Part shown: one piece after another, positions 10,536-18,393 of the stretch | Layout of the letters: every line of letters begins with the position of its first letter | Numbering within the stretch: position 1 is the first letter of the stretch | Assembly (NCBI GenBank): GCA_002011085.2 | Contig: MTMB02000001.1 | Location: 1-41,819 of the forward strand | Source: Candidatus Geothermarchaeum rappei | GTDB taxonomy: Archaea; Thermoproteota; Nitrososphaeria; Geothermarchaeales; JDFR-13 | DNA: 41,819 nucleotides | Direction: 5' to 3' | Translations under genes and position numbers: made by a program | The notes under the pieces: generated by a model | What the model saw: only the letters and a program-made list of their open reading frames with translations | What the model was told of the DNA's origin: nothing | The model's database searches: none

Positions 10536-10865
10536 ATGAAGACAATATACAATTTGTTTCATACTATTATCCTGGAAACCGGGAATCTGGAGATCAATGA
10601 TAAATTGAGTTTAGAATATAAGGACGTAATAAACGAGATCATCATAATGATAAAGAATGTTCTCGAGTATCTCCTTCTCAGTGGAATAGATATAATCATG
10701 TATATTCTAAGACCACTATATATATTGTTGATTATCCTCGGGATCGTAAAATACTCGGTTTCTGGGTTGTCGCCAAGAAGTAGAAATATCCTCTCTGGAG
10801 GTATATTGCTAGCAGTTTTTACGGAATTCATTCTCCCCATGCTACTTGATTTCCTTATAAAATGA
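10536..10865 (+). CDS. Small two-helix membrane protein, possible T4SS-type pilin (CedA1/TedC-like)
   Basis: About 109 residues. An N-terminal amphipathic region (about 1-50) is followed by two hydrophobic segments, about 56-76 (LRPLYILLIILGIVKYSV) and about 85-107 (LSGGILLAVFTEFILPMLL), joined by a short basic loop GLSPRSRN. This is the topology of VirB2/TrbC pilins and of the crenarchaeal DNA-import pilins CedA1/TedC: two helices around a positively charged cytoplasmic loop. I do not recognise the sequence with certainty, and no CedA or CedB gene is in the window. The start is ATG at 10536 (GTG at 10530 is an alternative); ttataataatctatatat ends about 16 bases upstream, suggesting a leaderless transcript. 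It is divergent from the M50 protease and has no co-directional partner. Confidence 0.6.
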   Translation: MKTIYNLFHTIILETGNLEINDKLSLEYKDVINEIIIMIKNVLEYLLLSGIDIIMYILRPLYILLIILGIVKYSVSGLSPRSRNILSGGILLAVFTEFILPMLLDFLIK

Positions 10866-10892
10866 TAAGCTATTGATTTTTATCTATGTATC

Positions 10893-11888
10893 TTAATAAA
10901 TACCAACTATATCACCAAACTTTGAAACAGCCATGCCTAGAAAATCCTTTCTGTCTGCTATTGTAACGGAAATACGTTTTTCAAGGGCAATTATGATATA
11001 TTCAATAATTTCTGGCTTTTCAAGTAACAATTGGTAATTCACATAAAGATTTGTGATACCCTTATTCTCTATAGCCATCTTAATATTGTCCATGCCATAA
11101 ATGATCCGATCAGAGAACATGTTTTTTAGTAGTTTTTCATAGGTCTCAATATTTTTCAAAACCTCGTTTTTAACGTTTAACTCACGTATTTTCTTACTCC
11201 TAAGAACTTGGAGGATTCCTGTCATAGTTCCAGTAAAATCTCCCTCTATAACCAAGTCTATCAACTTCCTATATTTTCTAATCATTTTCTTGGTAGATGT
11301 GTTTACAGCTGCAACAACCTTCGTCTCTTCTCTTTCTTTAATTTCTTTTATTATGGAAAATATCCTGTCCAGGGTCTCACTCATACTTTCTATACGAGCT
11401 TCATAGAACTTCGAGCTTGGAAGGTAAACTTCCTCAAGCATATTTATATTATTTCCAATTCTAGCTAGGGCAACACCGCTAGTATCCACTGCAATAATCA
11501 AGAATTCTTCGTATCCCACGTCTTCAACAATTTCGATAAACTTCGCAACTTCTTTTTTGTTTTCTAGGCCAACCTCATCGTTAATATGAATGTCTATTCC
11601 CAATCTCCTTCCTTTAACTCCCTCTTCAGGCATAGCCTCCAATACTCTGCCTGTAACCCGTATACTCTTCATATCATGACTAAACCTGACATCATCAGGC
11701 AGTATTCTAACAAGAACCGGTTTTCTACCAAGTTTAATGGTTTTGGTCTGTGAAATAGCTTTATCTTGCCAGTATATTCTAGTTATTATATTTGATAGCC
11801 TATTTGAAAAAATATAGAAAAGGATGACCAGATCAAGCCTTTCCTGTGGTGTAACTATTATTTTCTCTTCGAATATCCTCTTCTTCAA
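10893..11888 (-). CDS. pelA: Divergent archaeal Pelota (Dom34) homologue
   Basis: aPelota binds stalled ribosomes with aEF1A and promotes subunit splitting with ABCE1. The 331 residues follow the Pelota order: an N-terminal Sm-like domain (to about 125, with the strand SIRVTGRVLE and then GRRLGIDIHI), a central eRF1-domain-2-like part beginning EEFLIIAVDTSGVALARI, and a C-terminal domain ending VTIADRKDFLGMAVSKFGDIVGIY, which matches the typical end 'G..L..FGGIAAILRY'. Many usually conserved positions differ: the HTL of 'GxYHTL' is absent (GRRLG) and the final LRY is missing. It is slightly shorter than normal (about 345-355). It follows dnaG by 14 bases on the same strand, so they are probably one operon. 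Confidence 0.75.
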   Translation of the reverse strand: MKKRIFEEKIIVTPQERLDLVILFYIFSNRLSNIITRIYWQDKAISQTKTIKLGRKPVLVRILPDDVRFSHDMKSIRVTGRVLEAMPEEGVKGRRLGIDIHINDEVGLENKKEVAKFIEIVEDVGYEEFLIIAVDTSGVALARIGNNINMLEEVYLPSSKFYEARIESMSETLDRIFSIIKEIKEREETKVVAAVNTSTKKMIRKYRKLIDLVIEGDFTGTMTGILQVLRSKKIRELNVKNEVLKNIETYEKLLKNMFSDRIIYGMDNIKMAIENKGITNLYVNYQLLLEKPEIIEYIIIALEKRISVTIADRKDFLGMAVSKFGDIVGIY

Positions 11889-11902
11889 TTGTTCTTCTTC
11901 CC

Positions 11903-13066
11903 TTATTCTCCAAATGTCAATATCTTCATATTCTCTGGCTCTCTGACAATCACTCCCTTTCTAAGGCCAACTACTGTTTTGACACCTTTTGATGCAGCTA
12001 TATCTAGTAATCGCTGTGTTATTATACCATCCAGTACTATTGTATCAACCTTTTCTTCATTTTTCTCTAGATGAGATACCAGCTCACTTACTGGGATCTT
12101 TCTTACGACATCGCCCTTATTTATTAGTAAAGCCTCAAGGTGCCCCACAACTTTATCGATATAGTCCTTATACTCCTTAAGCGCCTCATTCTCTTCTATT
12201 AAATATGCGTTTATCGGCTTCTTATTTGCAAGCGCCTCATATATTTCCTCAGGCTTAAGGTCCTCGACCTCCTTACCCTTAGGAGCTATAGCTACATAGT
12301 CTATTTTTACTGTCTGCATCAGTTTTCTCAGGTTTAGTGCGCCTCCACGATCACCGTCCAAAAACGCTGTTACTTTTTTGCCTTTAACTATGTTTCTTAT
12401 CTCCTCTGGGATTCGACCCCCTCCTATACTTAACACGTTGTTTATCCCGTATTTCACTAAGGTTATTACATCTGCCCTGCCCTCCACCAAAATTATTTCA
12501 TTTGCATGCTCAACACCTGGACCGGCCGCGAGTTTCTCTTTCCCTACTGTTATCATCCTAACATGTCTATTCTGCATCTTTCTCCTGAGGGTCTCTAGGA
12601 TCTCCTCAGCCTGAGGAATCTTCTTTATTTTCCAGCTCTCCAGTATTTCAGCAGCTCTTTGTTCAATATCTTTAATCTTTTCTTCTCGAGCATCAATGAT
12701 TTGTTTGAATTTAAAACGCGCTTTGTAAGGACCTACTTGATCAACACTTTCTATAAGTGCTGCAATTAATGCCGCAGCTTCTATCTCCTTAGTAGTTGTA
12801 ACCTTGAGGATCCCTGTTGTCTTCCTGTTCCTAGTTTCTATGTTAAGCGGTACAATCCTTCCAATCTTACCTGTTTTAGCCATCTCTCTTAAGTCGAAGG
12901 ATGGTCCAAATATCCCTTCGGTTTGTCCGAAAATAGCTCCAACTATATCGCTCTTTTCCACTATCCCTTCGATTTCAAACGTGAACGTGATAATGTATTT
13001 AATGTATTTTTCTTCATTTTGCTCGTCCTCATGGGATTTATTCTCTCCAAAATTATTATTATGCAT
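11903..13066 (-). CDS. dnaG: Archaeal DnaG-like protein (TOPRIM, exosome-associated)
   Basis: Archaeal DnaG is a TOPRIM protein that belongs to the RNA exosome as a poly(A)-binding subunit and also has weak primase activity. The conserved N-terminal domain is clear (EGIVEKSDIVGAIFGQTEG, then FGPSFDLREMAKTGKIGRI). The TOPRIM domain has the catalytic glutamate in LVEGRADV and the DxD-type motif FLDGDRGG, preceded by NVLSIGGGRIP. About 390 residues is normal. The longest frame begins at 13114, but ATG 13066 is preceded by a strong ggaggtg (13076-13082, spacing 9), so I prefer it. Even so there is an acidic Asn/Glu/Lys-rich N-terminal extension of about 18 residues before the conserved domain. 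It heads a likely operon with pelota. Confidence 0.93.
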   Translation of the reverse strand: MHNNNFGENKSHEDEQNEEKYIKYIITFTFEIEGIVEKSDIVGAIFGQTEGIFGPSFDLREMAKTGKIGRIVPLNIETRNRKTTGILKVTTTKEIEAAALIAALIESVDQVGPYKARFKFKQIIDAREEKIKDIEQRAAEILESWKIKKIPQAEEILETLRRKMQNRHVRMITVGKEKLAAGPGVEHANEIILVEGRADVITLVKYGINNVLSIGGGRIPEEIRNIVKGKKVTAFLDGDRGGALNLRKLMQTVKIDYVAIAPKGKEVEDLKPEEIYEALANKKPINAYLIEENEALKEYKDYIDKVVGHLEALLINKGDVVRKIPVSELVSHLEKNEEKVDTIVLDGIITQRLLDIAASKGVKTVVGLRKGVIVREPENMKILTFGE

Positions 13067-13279
13067 TTTTCTAAACACCTCCAGTTTATCTTTAAATGTA
13101 GAGTTAGTCTCCATCGTGAAACGGAGTTTCCAACTCCCGTAATCATTTTCATTTCCACCATTCTTTTACCTAAAACTCTATGACATACCTAAATATATAT
13201 CTTATAATAGAATTAAAGCTCCCTGTGTTTAAATAAACATTTAATTTTCGTGAACATGGGTGTCGTAGTGACACTAGAG

Positions 13280-13684
13280 TTAAATTCCAGTAAATTCTCT
13301 TTGAAGCCTATATATTGATCTAGCTATCTCATATATTTCCTGTCCGAGTCCAACTGTATCCGATCTAAAACGCCTCCGCCATTCCCTCAATATTACATAG
13401 CCATATGTCTCTATTCTCTTCTCTATTCTATCGTTTATCTCCTCCCCTTCCCTATCGAAATCTGTAAGAATAAGGATTTTTTTAGAGGTAGCTGTCTCTC
13501 TAAGTATTTTACTCCAAAAAGATCTCTCGTTATAAACTATAATCTCCTTATTAATACCGATGGTTTTCAATCCATCTCTATCGCTAGTCCCTTCAACAAC
13601 AATTATCAATTCTTCTATTTCGTTTAAACTACTGATCAAGTCTCTTATCTTCAGAAATCTTTGGAGATCTCTATCTTTTTTCAT
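13280..13684 (-). CDS. Small TOPRIM domain protein (UPF0292-like)
   Basis: A 134-residue single TOPRIM domain. The glutamate motif VVEGTSDRDGL comes early (about residues 28-38) and the DxD-like motif ILTDFDREGEEI is in the middle (about 72-83), as in topoisomerase IA, primase and RNase M5 catalytic folds. Stand-alone archaeal proteins of this kind (UPF0292) have no firmly known function; RNase M5, which matures 5S rRNA in bacteria, has the same arrangement. Its ATG overlaps the tyrS stop by one base (TAATG), so it is translationally coupled to tyrosyl-tRNA synthetase. A short hairpin (gtgtc/gacac, 13260-13274) follows the stop. Confidence 0.85.
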   Translation of the reverse strand: MKKDRDLQRFLKIRDLISSLNEIEELIIVVEGTSDRDGLKTIGINKEIIVYNERSFWSKILRETATSKKILILTDFDREGEEINDRIEKRIETYGYVILREWRRRFRSDTVGLGQEIYEIARSIYRLQREFTGI

Positions 13685-14745
13685 TATTTTCCCATGATGC
13701 GTTTCATAGATTCAAGTATTTCGGTATGTTGATCAAAGTATTTTCTAACTGGTTTAAGAATATCCACCAAGTATTCTGCCGCTGCATCTTTTAAATCAAG
13801 AGGATGTATATTTCCCTCTGAATAATCTTCTATCAACTCATTTATCTCATTATACTCCACGTCTCCTTCCTTAGTTTTTATAACTACCTTCCTTTTCTCA
13901 TCCTTGAGATACGGGAATATTACGTATCGATATAGATAAATAAATGGATTCTTATCCACCTCCTTCGGTGGGCAATAGCCTTTCCTTATCTTTTTACGTA
14001 TATCCTCTTCACTGTCATGAATAAATATTGCTGTATGCGGTTTACTTTTAGACATCTTCGAGAATATTCTCTCTTCTTTAGATAAAGGCACCTCTGAATC
14101 GAGAGCCGGTAACAAGGGTGTATGTATAAATGCTGGCTTTTTCCTCTTCAATGCACTTGAGACATCACGAGCTAGCATATGTGCCTTTCTCTGGTCGATG
14201 CCCGCTCCAGCAATATCCACATCTAGCATAAATATATCGGTGACCTGCATTAGAGGATAGATTAACCAAGCAAATTCACGTATTTCATCTGTTTCCCTCC
14301 TACCTATAATCGGCAGACTTCTAATAACTCGTCTTAAGCTGGTTTTTTTAGCTACTTTAACCAGCATCTCCCAGTATCCATCTTTTTTAACTAAATCATC
14401 CGCCCACATAAATTCTACTCTAGGCCCATCTACCCCCATCGCCTTAAAACTATGCATAAAATATTCTCCCGCTATTCTAATTTTCTCCATATCTCCCCCG
14501 AACTTATTATTTATCCATGAATGCCAATCAGCTAGTAACACGATTAAATTCATCCCAGTTTTTATAAAATGCCTCATCTTCCTAGTGGTTACAAGTCCGA
14601 TACCTAGATGTATAAATCCAGAACATTCAAATCCCCAATATACCTTGGGATTTTCATTCTCTGTAAAAATTCGCCTTAAATCTTCTACTGTTATTATCTC
14701 CTCTGCTCCGTCTTTAAGCATCTCTATTTTTTCATCTATATTCAC
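13684..14745 (-). CDS. tyrS: Tyrosyl-tRNA synthetase (archaeal type)
   Basis: Charges tRNA-Tyr. A class I synthetase core is seen: a HIGH-like motif as IHLG in GFECSGFIHLGIG (the usual second His is Ile here), the ADWHSWINNK helix, the tyrosine and tRNA region MQVTDIFMLDVDIAGAGIDQRKAHMLARD, and KMSKS in FSKMSKSKPH. About 353 residues is typical for archaeal TyrRS, which lacks the bacterial C-terminal S4 domain. The open frame extends to a GTG at 14757, but GTG at 14745 sits 4 bases after a perfect GGTGAT, so I prefer that start. It is followed by the overlapping TOPRIM gene and preceded by the structured RNA at 14870-15030. Confidence 0.93.
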   Translation of the reverse strand: MNIDEKIEMLKDGAEEIITVEDLRRIFTENENPKVYWGFECSGFIHLGIGLVTTRKMRHFIKTGMNLIVLLADWHSWINNKFGGDMEKIRIAGEYFMHSFKAMGVDGPRVEFMWADDLVKKDGYWEMLVKVAKKTSLRRVIRSLPIIGRRETDEIREFAWLIYPLMQVTDIFMLDVDIAGAGIDQRKAHMLARDVSSALKRKKPAFIHTPLLPALDSEVPLSKEERIFSKMSKSKPHTAIFIHDSEEDIRKKIRKGYCPPKEVDKNPFIYLYRYVIFPYLKDEKRKVVIKTKEGDVEYNEINELIEDYSEGNIHPLDLKDAAAEYLVDILKPVRKYFDQHTEILESMKRIMGK

Positions 14746-14869
14746 ATCTATCACCACTACCCTATGTATCTACACTATTATGCAGTCTCAAAATAATAAT
14801 TTTTTATATGCAATAAATCTTAAAAACTAGCGTTTTCTCATGTTATACTCTATAAAAAATATTAGGAGT

Positions 14870-15030
14870 TTTGTCGCCCGCGCCTAACCCTCTAAACCCT
14901 CCTCGGGGGGCATAATGCCCATCCTCGGGTCAGGCTCTCACGCGGGCTTTAGGGGCAGAGTGTGCCGTGTATGGGTAGGTCATCCCATCATTACATCAGG
15001 GAGACCCGTCGTACACGGCTCCCCTCTCCC
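14870..15030 (-). ncRNA. Structured GC-rich RNA with two stem-loops, H/ACA-guide-like
   Basis: A roughly 160-base GC-rich island in AT-rich DNA, with no reading frame, between pheT and tyrS. On the minus strand it has two stem-loops. Stem-loop 1 closes with gccgtgta (15019-15012) and tacacggc (14971-14964) and is followed at once by ACA (14963-14961). Stem-loop 2 closes with gcccgcg (14947-14941) and cgcgggc (14882-14876), and ACA lies one base after it (14874-14872), close to the expected 3' end. Stem-loop 2 has unpaired strands above its basal stem (tgagagcctg and ttagagggttagg) and opposed GAGGA motifs that could form a K-turn; stem-loop 1 has tgatg-taa-tgatg, which could form a K-loop. 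These are features of archaeal H/ACA pseudouridylation guides. A T-run lies at about 14851-14857. The existence of an RNA is more certain than its class. Confidence 0.62.
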
Positions 15031-15057
15031 AATCTCTCTATATCAATATGATTTACT

Positions 15058-16731
15058 TTAAAATTTTCCTCGTTTTCTAACTACCTCAAATATATAATCG
15101 AAATCAATTTCAAACGCTGTTACTGGAAGCGTAAGCTGGAAATTATTGAGTACCTTGGGATGTATCTCTCCAATCAAGCCAAACTCGAATTTCCCAATGT
15201 AGATTTTTCCTACCCTACCAGGTATAAAACTTGAATGATTTGTCTCAGATATTTTATAGTTGTTTATTTCCAAGATTTTCATCATGCTATCAAATATTGA
15301 TTTTATTTCTGAATACCCGGTCTCGGACCCGATTATGACTGCACCCATTTTTTCTTTCTCAATTATTTTATTACCCTCAACCTTAACTACCGGACCAATT
15401 TCGAATAAATACTGTGGGTATTCAGCGCTTTTTGATCTATAGAGGTTAGTTAATAAAGATGGTATTATCCATGTCCTTAGTATTCTATATAGCATGCTCT
15501 TAGGTGCTTTAACTTCTACGTAGTTATCCGGCTCTATTCCCATCTTAACATACTGTTCCTCTGGATTAGTTAGGACAGGGTTGATTGCCTCTTGGAAACC
15601 GAAACCCACCATCAAGTCTATAATCTTATCCCTAATCTTCTCTTTTAGGGAGGCGGTGCCAACCGTATATAACGAAGGCATCTTAGGCTGAATACGCCAG
15701 AAACCATATCCTATAGCAACTTCTTCTATAAGATCAACGGAATGTAATATATCCACTCTATACGGAGGCACTACCGCCGTTATACTCTTCTTTTCTCTAT
15801 CATAGAACGCAGTGAATCTAGAAGCTTCTAAGGCTTTAATCACTTCCTCTGGAGGAAGCTTCAACCCCAATAAATCAATTATCTCCTTATGGCCTATACT
15901 TATTTCCCGATATTCTAATCTAGGGGTTTCAAACGTTTTTTCTCCATAAATCATCTCGACAGAATACAACTCTCCTCCATAATCCGCTAGCGTTGTAACT
16001 AAAATATCCAGCGTTTTACTTATCGTCTCTAAATCTGTCCCAGTTATATCTATAAAGATATCCCTTACTCTAGGGTTAAGAGCCGTATAAATACCATTAA
16101 TAATTGGTGGAAATGAAAGTACCGTGCCCTCTTTATCGATTATAATGGGGTATTTATCTTTGCCTGATAAGATATGGCCATATTCTCTTCCTTTTGGATG
16201 ATACTCTAGAATCTCCTTTATAGTAACTTCCTCTTCAAATTCCAAAGGGATAAAACTAAACCTGCTATTTACTGTTTTATAAGTAACTGGGAACTTAACA
16301 GCATCAAGATTATGAAGTCCTATAGCGACCTTCCGTCTCTTTCTACCTATTCCATTATGCAAGTCTTCTTGAAACTCTATTATTTCATCTAGTTTTTCTT
16401 CGTCTAGATCCAGGTTCTTTACAACAGCAGCTACAATATACGGTCTTACTTCAGCTACACTTGGATCCACGTATACCCTATATCTTCCCTTCTTAACACC
16501 ATATTTAATTAAGCCTGTCTCCTCTCCTCTAATCCCTTTATAGTATCTGGCTATTCCCACCGGAGTTCCAAAATCTGGCCTGTTAGGGTTATATTCTATC
16601 TTAACAAAATCTTCTCCAATTTCTTCAATATCCAATCCAAGCCAGGGGAGATACTCCACCATCTCATCAATACTGATCTCCCTACCCAAGATCTCTCTGA
16701 ATCTTCTTTGATGTATCGTAACTACTGGCAT
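15058..16731 (-). CDS. pheT: Phenylalanyl-tRNA synthetase beta subunit
   Basis: The non-catalytic-core beta chain of the (alpha-beta)2 PheRS, which carries editing and tRNA-binding domains. The N-terminus [24 protein letters not shown] and the segment [21 protein letters not shown] are typical of the archaeal/eukaryal beta subunit. B3/4-type editing-domain and B5 domain sequences ([18 protein letters not shown]-type, then [25 protein letters not shown]) follow, and the C-terminal catalytic-like fold ends near residue 557. Length is as expected for archaea (about 550). The frame opens with TTG at 16740, but ATG 16731 is preceded by GGTTGAT at good spacing. It lies 34 bases downstream of pheS on the same strand, so they form one operon. 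Confidence 0.95.
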   Translation of the reverse strand: MPVVTIHQRRFREILGREISIDEMVEYLPWLGLDIEEIGEDFVKIEYNPNRPDFGTPVGIARYYKGIRGEETGLIKYGVKKGRYRVYVDPSVAEVRPYIVAAVVKNLDLDEEKLDEIIEFQEDLHNGIGRKRRKVAIGLHNLDAVKFPVTYKTVNSRFSFIPLEFEEEVTIKEILEYHPKGREYGHILSGKDKYPIIIDKEGTVLSFPPIINGIYTALNPRVRDIFIDITGTDLETISKTLDILVTTLADYGGELYSVEMIYGEKTFETPRLEYREISIGHKEIIDLLGLKLPPEEVIKALEASRFTAFYDREKKSITAVVPPYRVDILHSVDLIEEVAIGYGFWRIQPKMPSLYTVGTASLKEKIRDKIIDLMVGFGFQEAINPVLTNPEEQYVKMGIEPDNYVEVKAPKSMLYRILRTWIIPSLLTNLYRSKSAEYPQYLFEIGPVVKVEGNKIIEKEKMGAVIIGSETGYSEIKSIFDSMMKILEINNYKISETNHSSFIPGRVGKIYIGKFEFGLIGEIHPKVLNNFQLTLPVTAFEIDFDYIFEVVRKRGKF

Positions 16732-16765
16732 TTTTATCAACCCAACTAGCCATATATTAACCTCT

Positions 16766-18277
16766 CTAGACTTTAAGCCCGATGTTTCTGAGCCAATTCA
16801 GGTTGTTATTATAAATTGTTCTGATGTCATCAATATCATATCTTATCATTAGCAAGCGCTCGACACCCAGTCCCCATGCTAGTACAGGCCATTTAACTCC
16901 CAATGGGATCGTTACCTCTGGCCTAAATATACCTGCTCCACCAAGCTCCAGCCACTTACCCCATTTCTTCACATATATAGACGGCTGTATAGATGGTTCG
17001 GTATAGGGGAAATAGCTAGGCCAGAACCTAACGTCCTTAAAACCTAGCTTTGAATAGAACTCCTTTATTATCCCCATTAACTCTCTCAAATTGGCTTTCT
17101 TATTTATTACAATCCCATCTATTTGCATGAACTCGGCGAGATGTTTATAGTCTACTGTCTCGTTCCTAAAAACCCGTCCTATTGAAAATATCTTTGCAGG
17201 TTTTTCACCAATTTCATATACCTTGGTAATAGATACAGAGGTAGTGTGCGTCCTAAGAACCAGCCTCCTCGCTTCTTCAATACTCCATCTACCTCCCCAC
17301 CCAATAGATCCTGTTTTCCATCCATTTTCATGGGTCTTCCTCACTCTATCTATGACCTCCTTAGGATATTCTATTTCCCCATATTCAGGGTTTAGGAGAT
17401 AAAATGTATCCTGCATATCTCTAGCTGGATGATCCTGAGGTTGGAATAGCATATCAAAGTTTATAAAGGCTACTTCTACTAGGGGTCCATGTGCCTCCTC
17501 AAATCCCATGCTCACAAATATTTCTCTAATTTCTCTAATCAATTCTCTAAGTGGATGTATCCTTCCAGGATATATTCTAAAGAATTCTTCGTTTAAATCA
17601 TATTTCTTAAAAACTACATCATCCCACTTCTTTCCCAAGATTATATCTGGAGTCAACCGAGTTACAACTGGTTTAACAATTTTCTCTTCTAGTAAGACCC
17701 TAGTTTTCTCAGTAGGCAATACATATTCAGTAGTCCCTTCTTCAACTTCAATAAATTTTGGTCTGGAAACCAGCCTATTAAGGATCTCCAATTCATCATC
17801 AGAGAAATCTTCTATCTTTCTTTCCTTATCTTGAAGCAATTTATGTATAAACTTCTCTATCTCCAACATATCCCTCGGTAGAGAATCAACATTAACTTTT
17901 ATAACTCTCTCTCCATCTGTCTTTTCAATTTTTATATGTCTTGAGGTAACTAACTTACCTATACCTGCTTGAACATCTTCGTTAGATAGACCAGATTCAC
18001 TAAACAAGGTTCTTAGAGTTACCTTTCTCTTTTTGAGCAAGTATTTTAATATTTTGATCTCTGGTAACGTCTTTAATTCAAGTAGCTTAGGGCCTGGCTT
18101 AATTATTTTCCATGTTTTTCTCTCTATCTTCACCGCCCCTTCTTTTCTTAGGGTCTCTACAATACCCCTAACGAAATCTTCTTTTACCTTAAGTCTCTTG
18201 GAGATTTCTTTGACAGATATTCTTCTACTAGAAGCCACCGTCTTCAGTAATTTTTTGAGAATATTGTATTCGGTCAT
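16766..18277 (-). CDS. pheS: Phenylalanyl-tRNA synthetase alpha subunit
   Basis: The catalytic class II alpha chain. The first about 200 residues are winged-helix-like modules (VKEISKRLKVKEDFVRGIVETLRKEG), typical of archaeal/eukaryal PheS, where they contact tRNA. The catalytic domain shows motif 1 region HPLRELIREIREIFVSMGF, then PQDHPARDMQDTFYL, motif 2 with FSIGRVFRNETVDYKHLAEFMQIDG, and motif 3 with GLGVERLLMIRYDIDDIR, all diagnostic. The 503-aa length is normal. It is the first gene of pheS-pheT, and the region 18278-18393 upstream is a divergent promoter region shared with trpS. Confidence 0.97.
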   Translation of the reverse strand: MTEYNILKKLLKTVASSRRISVKEISKRLKVKEDFVRGIVETLRKEGAVKIERKTWKIIKPGPKLLELKTLPEIKILKYLLKKRKVTLRTLFSESGLSNEDVQAGIGKLVTSRHIKIEKTDGERVIKVNVDSLPRDMLEIEKFIHKLLQDKERKIEDFSDDELEILNRLVSRPKFIEVEEGTTEYVLPTEKTRVLLEEKIVKPVVTRLTPDIILGKKWDDVVFKKYDLNEEFFRIYPGRIHPLRELIREIREIFVSMGFEEAHGPLVEVAFINFDMLFQPQDHPARDMQDTFYLLNPEYGEIEYPKEVIDRVRKTHENGWKTGSIGWGGRWSIEEARRLVLRTHTTSVSITKVYEIGEKPAKIFSIGRVFRNETVDYKHLAEFMQIDGIVINKKANLRELMGIIKEFYSKLGFKDVRFWPSYFPYTEPSIQPSIYVKKWGKWLELGGAGIFRPEVTIPLGVKWPVLAWGLGVERLLMIRYDIDDIRTIYNNNLNWLRNIGLKV

Positions 18278-18393
18278 TATTCCAGCCTTTTCTCCTATTG
18301 ATTTAACAACCGGTCTTTTATTTCCTAAGCTAATAAATTAGATAGTTTATTATTAAGAATATTTATTTATTTAAAGAATGGTGTTGTATCACT

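Noticed and set aside
10559-10840. A 93-codon minus-strand frame opposite the small two-helix gene
   Set aside because: No ribosome-binding site or coherent topology; the plus-strand frame gives a sensible two-helix protein with a TATA box at leaderless distance.
13260-13274. Short hairpin gtgtc-gtagt-gacac after the TOPRIM gene
   Set aside because: Only five base pairs, without a following T-run on the minus strand; too weak to call a terminator.
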